The position numbers and the translations under genes were made by a program. Below are positions 5,996 through 6,724 of a stretch of DNA of 6,724 nucleotides, one piece after another. Origin of the DNA: Candidatus Woesearchaeota archaeon (GTDB lineage: Archaea > Nanobdellota > Nanobdellia > SCGC-AAA011-G17 > UBA489); contig JAUXTV010000066.1 in assembly GCA_030679025.1 (NCBI GenBank), forward strand, positions 1 to 6,724. Direction: 5' to 3'. The notes under the pieces are model-generated. The model had not been told where the DNA came from, ran no database searches, and saw only the letters and a program-made list of their open reading frames with translations. Position 1 is the stretch's first letter. Every line of letters begins with the position of its first letter.

Positions 5996-6003
5996 TTATT
6001 AAA
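5996..6003 (+). promoter_or_regulatory. TATA-like box with BRE-like flank for the aldehyde dehydrogenase gene
   Basis: TTATTAAA is preceded by the purine-rich CGAAAAAG, a good BRE-like flank. It is centred about 33 bases before the ATG at 6033, giving a predicted leader of about 7 bases. It faces away from the box at 5948-5955, so this gap is a second divergent promoter region. Confidence 0.5.
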
Positions 6004-6032
6004 GAGAGCAAGTAATCAGAAAGGAAAAGAGG

Positions 6033-6724
6033 ATGAAAAACTATCTGCAGTATATTAATGGCAAGTGGACTCCTTCTACAAATACAAATAGATTTCAAAC
6101 ATTGAATCCAGCAAAAAAATCAGAAGTTCTAGCAACATTCTCACAAGGAACACGAGAAGATGTTGAACATGCAGTGCTTGCGGCAGAAAAAGCGTTTCCA
6201 TCTTGGAAAAATACTCCAGCCCCGAAACGCGGTGAGCTTTTATTGGAAGTTGCTCGTCTCTTGCGAAAAAACAAGCAAAGATTAGGTGAATTAGTTACGT
6301 TAGAAATGGGAAAAGTGTTGAAAGAAGGTCTTGGTGATGTCCAAGAAGCTATTGATATTTTTGAATACATGGCAGGCGAAGGTCGGAGATTGTTTGGTCA
6401 TACAACACCTTCAGAATTAAAAAATAAATTCTGTTGCACCATTCGTCAGCCAGTGGGTGTAGTTGGAATTATTACTCCATGGAATTTTCCTTTTGCTATT
6501 CCTGCATGGAAACTAGCTCCTGCTTTAATTTGTGGAAATACAGTAGTCTTCAAGCCGGCATCTGATACTCCTCTTTGTGCAGCAGTGCTCATAGAAATTT
6601 TAGAAGAAGCAGGTATTCCTCCAGGTGTGGTCAACATGGTCACGGGTTCAGGTGAAGAAGTTGGCAATACAATAGTCATGCATCGAAGAATTCGTGGTTT
6701 GTCATTTACAGGTTCTCGAGAGAC
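6033..6724 (+). CDS. Aldehyde dehydrogenase (NAD(P)+-dependent), N-terminal 230 residues only
   Basis: This enzyme would oxidise an aldehyde to its acid using NAD+ or NADP+ in the cytoplasm. The frame runs off the window end. The opening YINGKW (7-12) is typical. The coenzyme domain shows ITPWNFPFAIPAWKLAPAL (147-165) with the conserved Asn151 that stabilises the thiohemiacetal, then GNTVVFKPASDTP (168-180) with the coenzyme-binding Lys174, and LSFTGS (223-228) at the start of the coenzyme-binding helix. The catalytic Glu and Cys lie beyond the edge. The IPAWK and KPAS features resemble succinate-semialdehyde and 2-oxoglutarate-semialdehyde dehydrogenases more than classical ALDH2, but the substrate cannot be fixed from this half. 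The start is supported by AAGG (6021-6024, 8-base spacer); GAGG also directly abuts the ATG. It diverges from the 188-residue gene. Confidence 0.93.
   Translation, partial: MKNYLQYINGKWTPSTNTNRFQTLNPAKKSEVLATFSQGTREDVEHAVLAAEKAFPSWKNTPAPKRGELLLEVARLLRKNKQRLGELVTLEMGKVLKEGLGDVQEAIDIFEYMAGEGRRLFGHTTPSELKNKFCCTIRQPVGVVGIITPWNFPFAIPAWKLAPALICGNTVVFKPASDTPLCAAVLIEILEEAGIPPGVVNMVTGSGEEVGNTIVMHRRIRGLSFTGSRE

Noticed and set aside
5850..6679. Several minus-strand open frames near the right end
   Set aside because: They are antisense to the aldehyde dehydrogenase gene or cover the divergent promoter gap; the plus-strand frame carries unmistakable family motifs.

Overview
The window is AT-rich chromosomal DNA that looks archaeal. 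Several genes have a TATA-like box with a purine-rich (BRE-like) upstream flank about 24-34 bases before the start codon. Some genes have no Shine-Dalgarno site and probably make leaderless mRNAs, while others have short leaders with one. The protein families (a cyclic 2,3-diphosphoglycerate synthetase-like P-loop enzyme, a DUF4143-type ATPase and a fervidolysin-type subtilase) fit this reading. The style would suit a Euryarchaeota- or DPANN-type genome, but no RNA gene or marker is present to place it firmly.

Layout. Positions 1-1451 (minus) hold the first 483 residues of a secreted subtilisin-like protease; its C-terminus, including the catalytic Ser, lies outside the window. A 61-base divergent gap carries a perfectly palindromic TATA box that could serve both this gene and the next. 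Positions 1513-2826 (plus) encode the cDPG synthetase-like GTPase/ATPase. The 271-base gap 2827-3097 contains four copies of an 18-bp palindrome-like element arranged as two pairs, each with an exact 33-bp period. The second pair brackets the TATA box and start of the next gene, 3098-4393 (plus), an AAA-like ATPase with a DUF4143/nuclease-fold tail. Then come 4445-5368 (plus), an ornithine-carbamoyltransferase-like enzyme, and a convergent, slightly overlapping unknown gene at 5360-5926 (minus). Last is the first 230 residues of an aldehyde dehydrogenase, 6033 to the window end (plus), diverging from the unknown gene.

How they may work together. The cDPG synthetase-like enzyme and the carbamoyltransferase are both metabolic enzymes handling phosphorylated small molecules, and may once have been closer neighbours. 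The ATPase between them carries its own operator-promoter set and looks like a self-contained, autoregulated unit. The most notable signal is that paired GTTAC...GTAAC operator array. No tRNA, rRNA, CRISPR array, insertion sequence or convincing terminator was seen. No gene-free stretch exceeds 300 bases.
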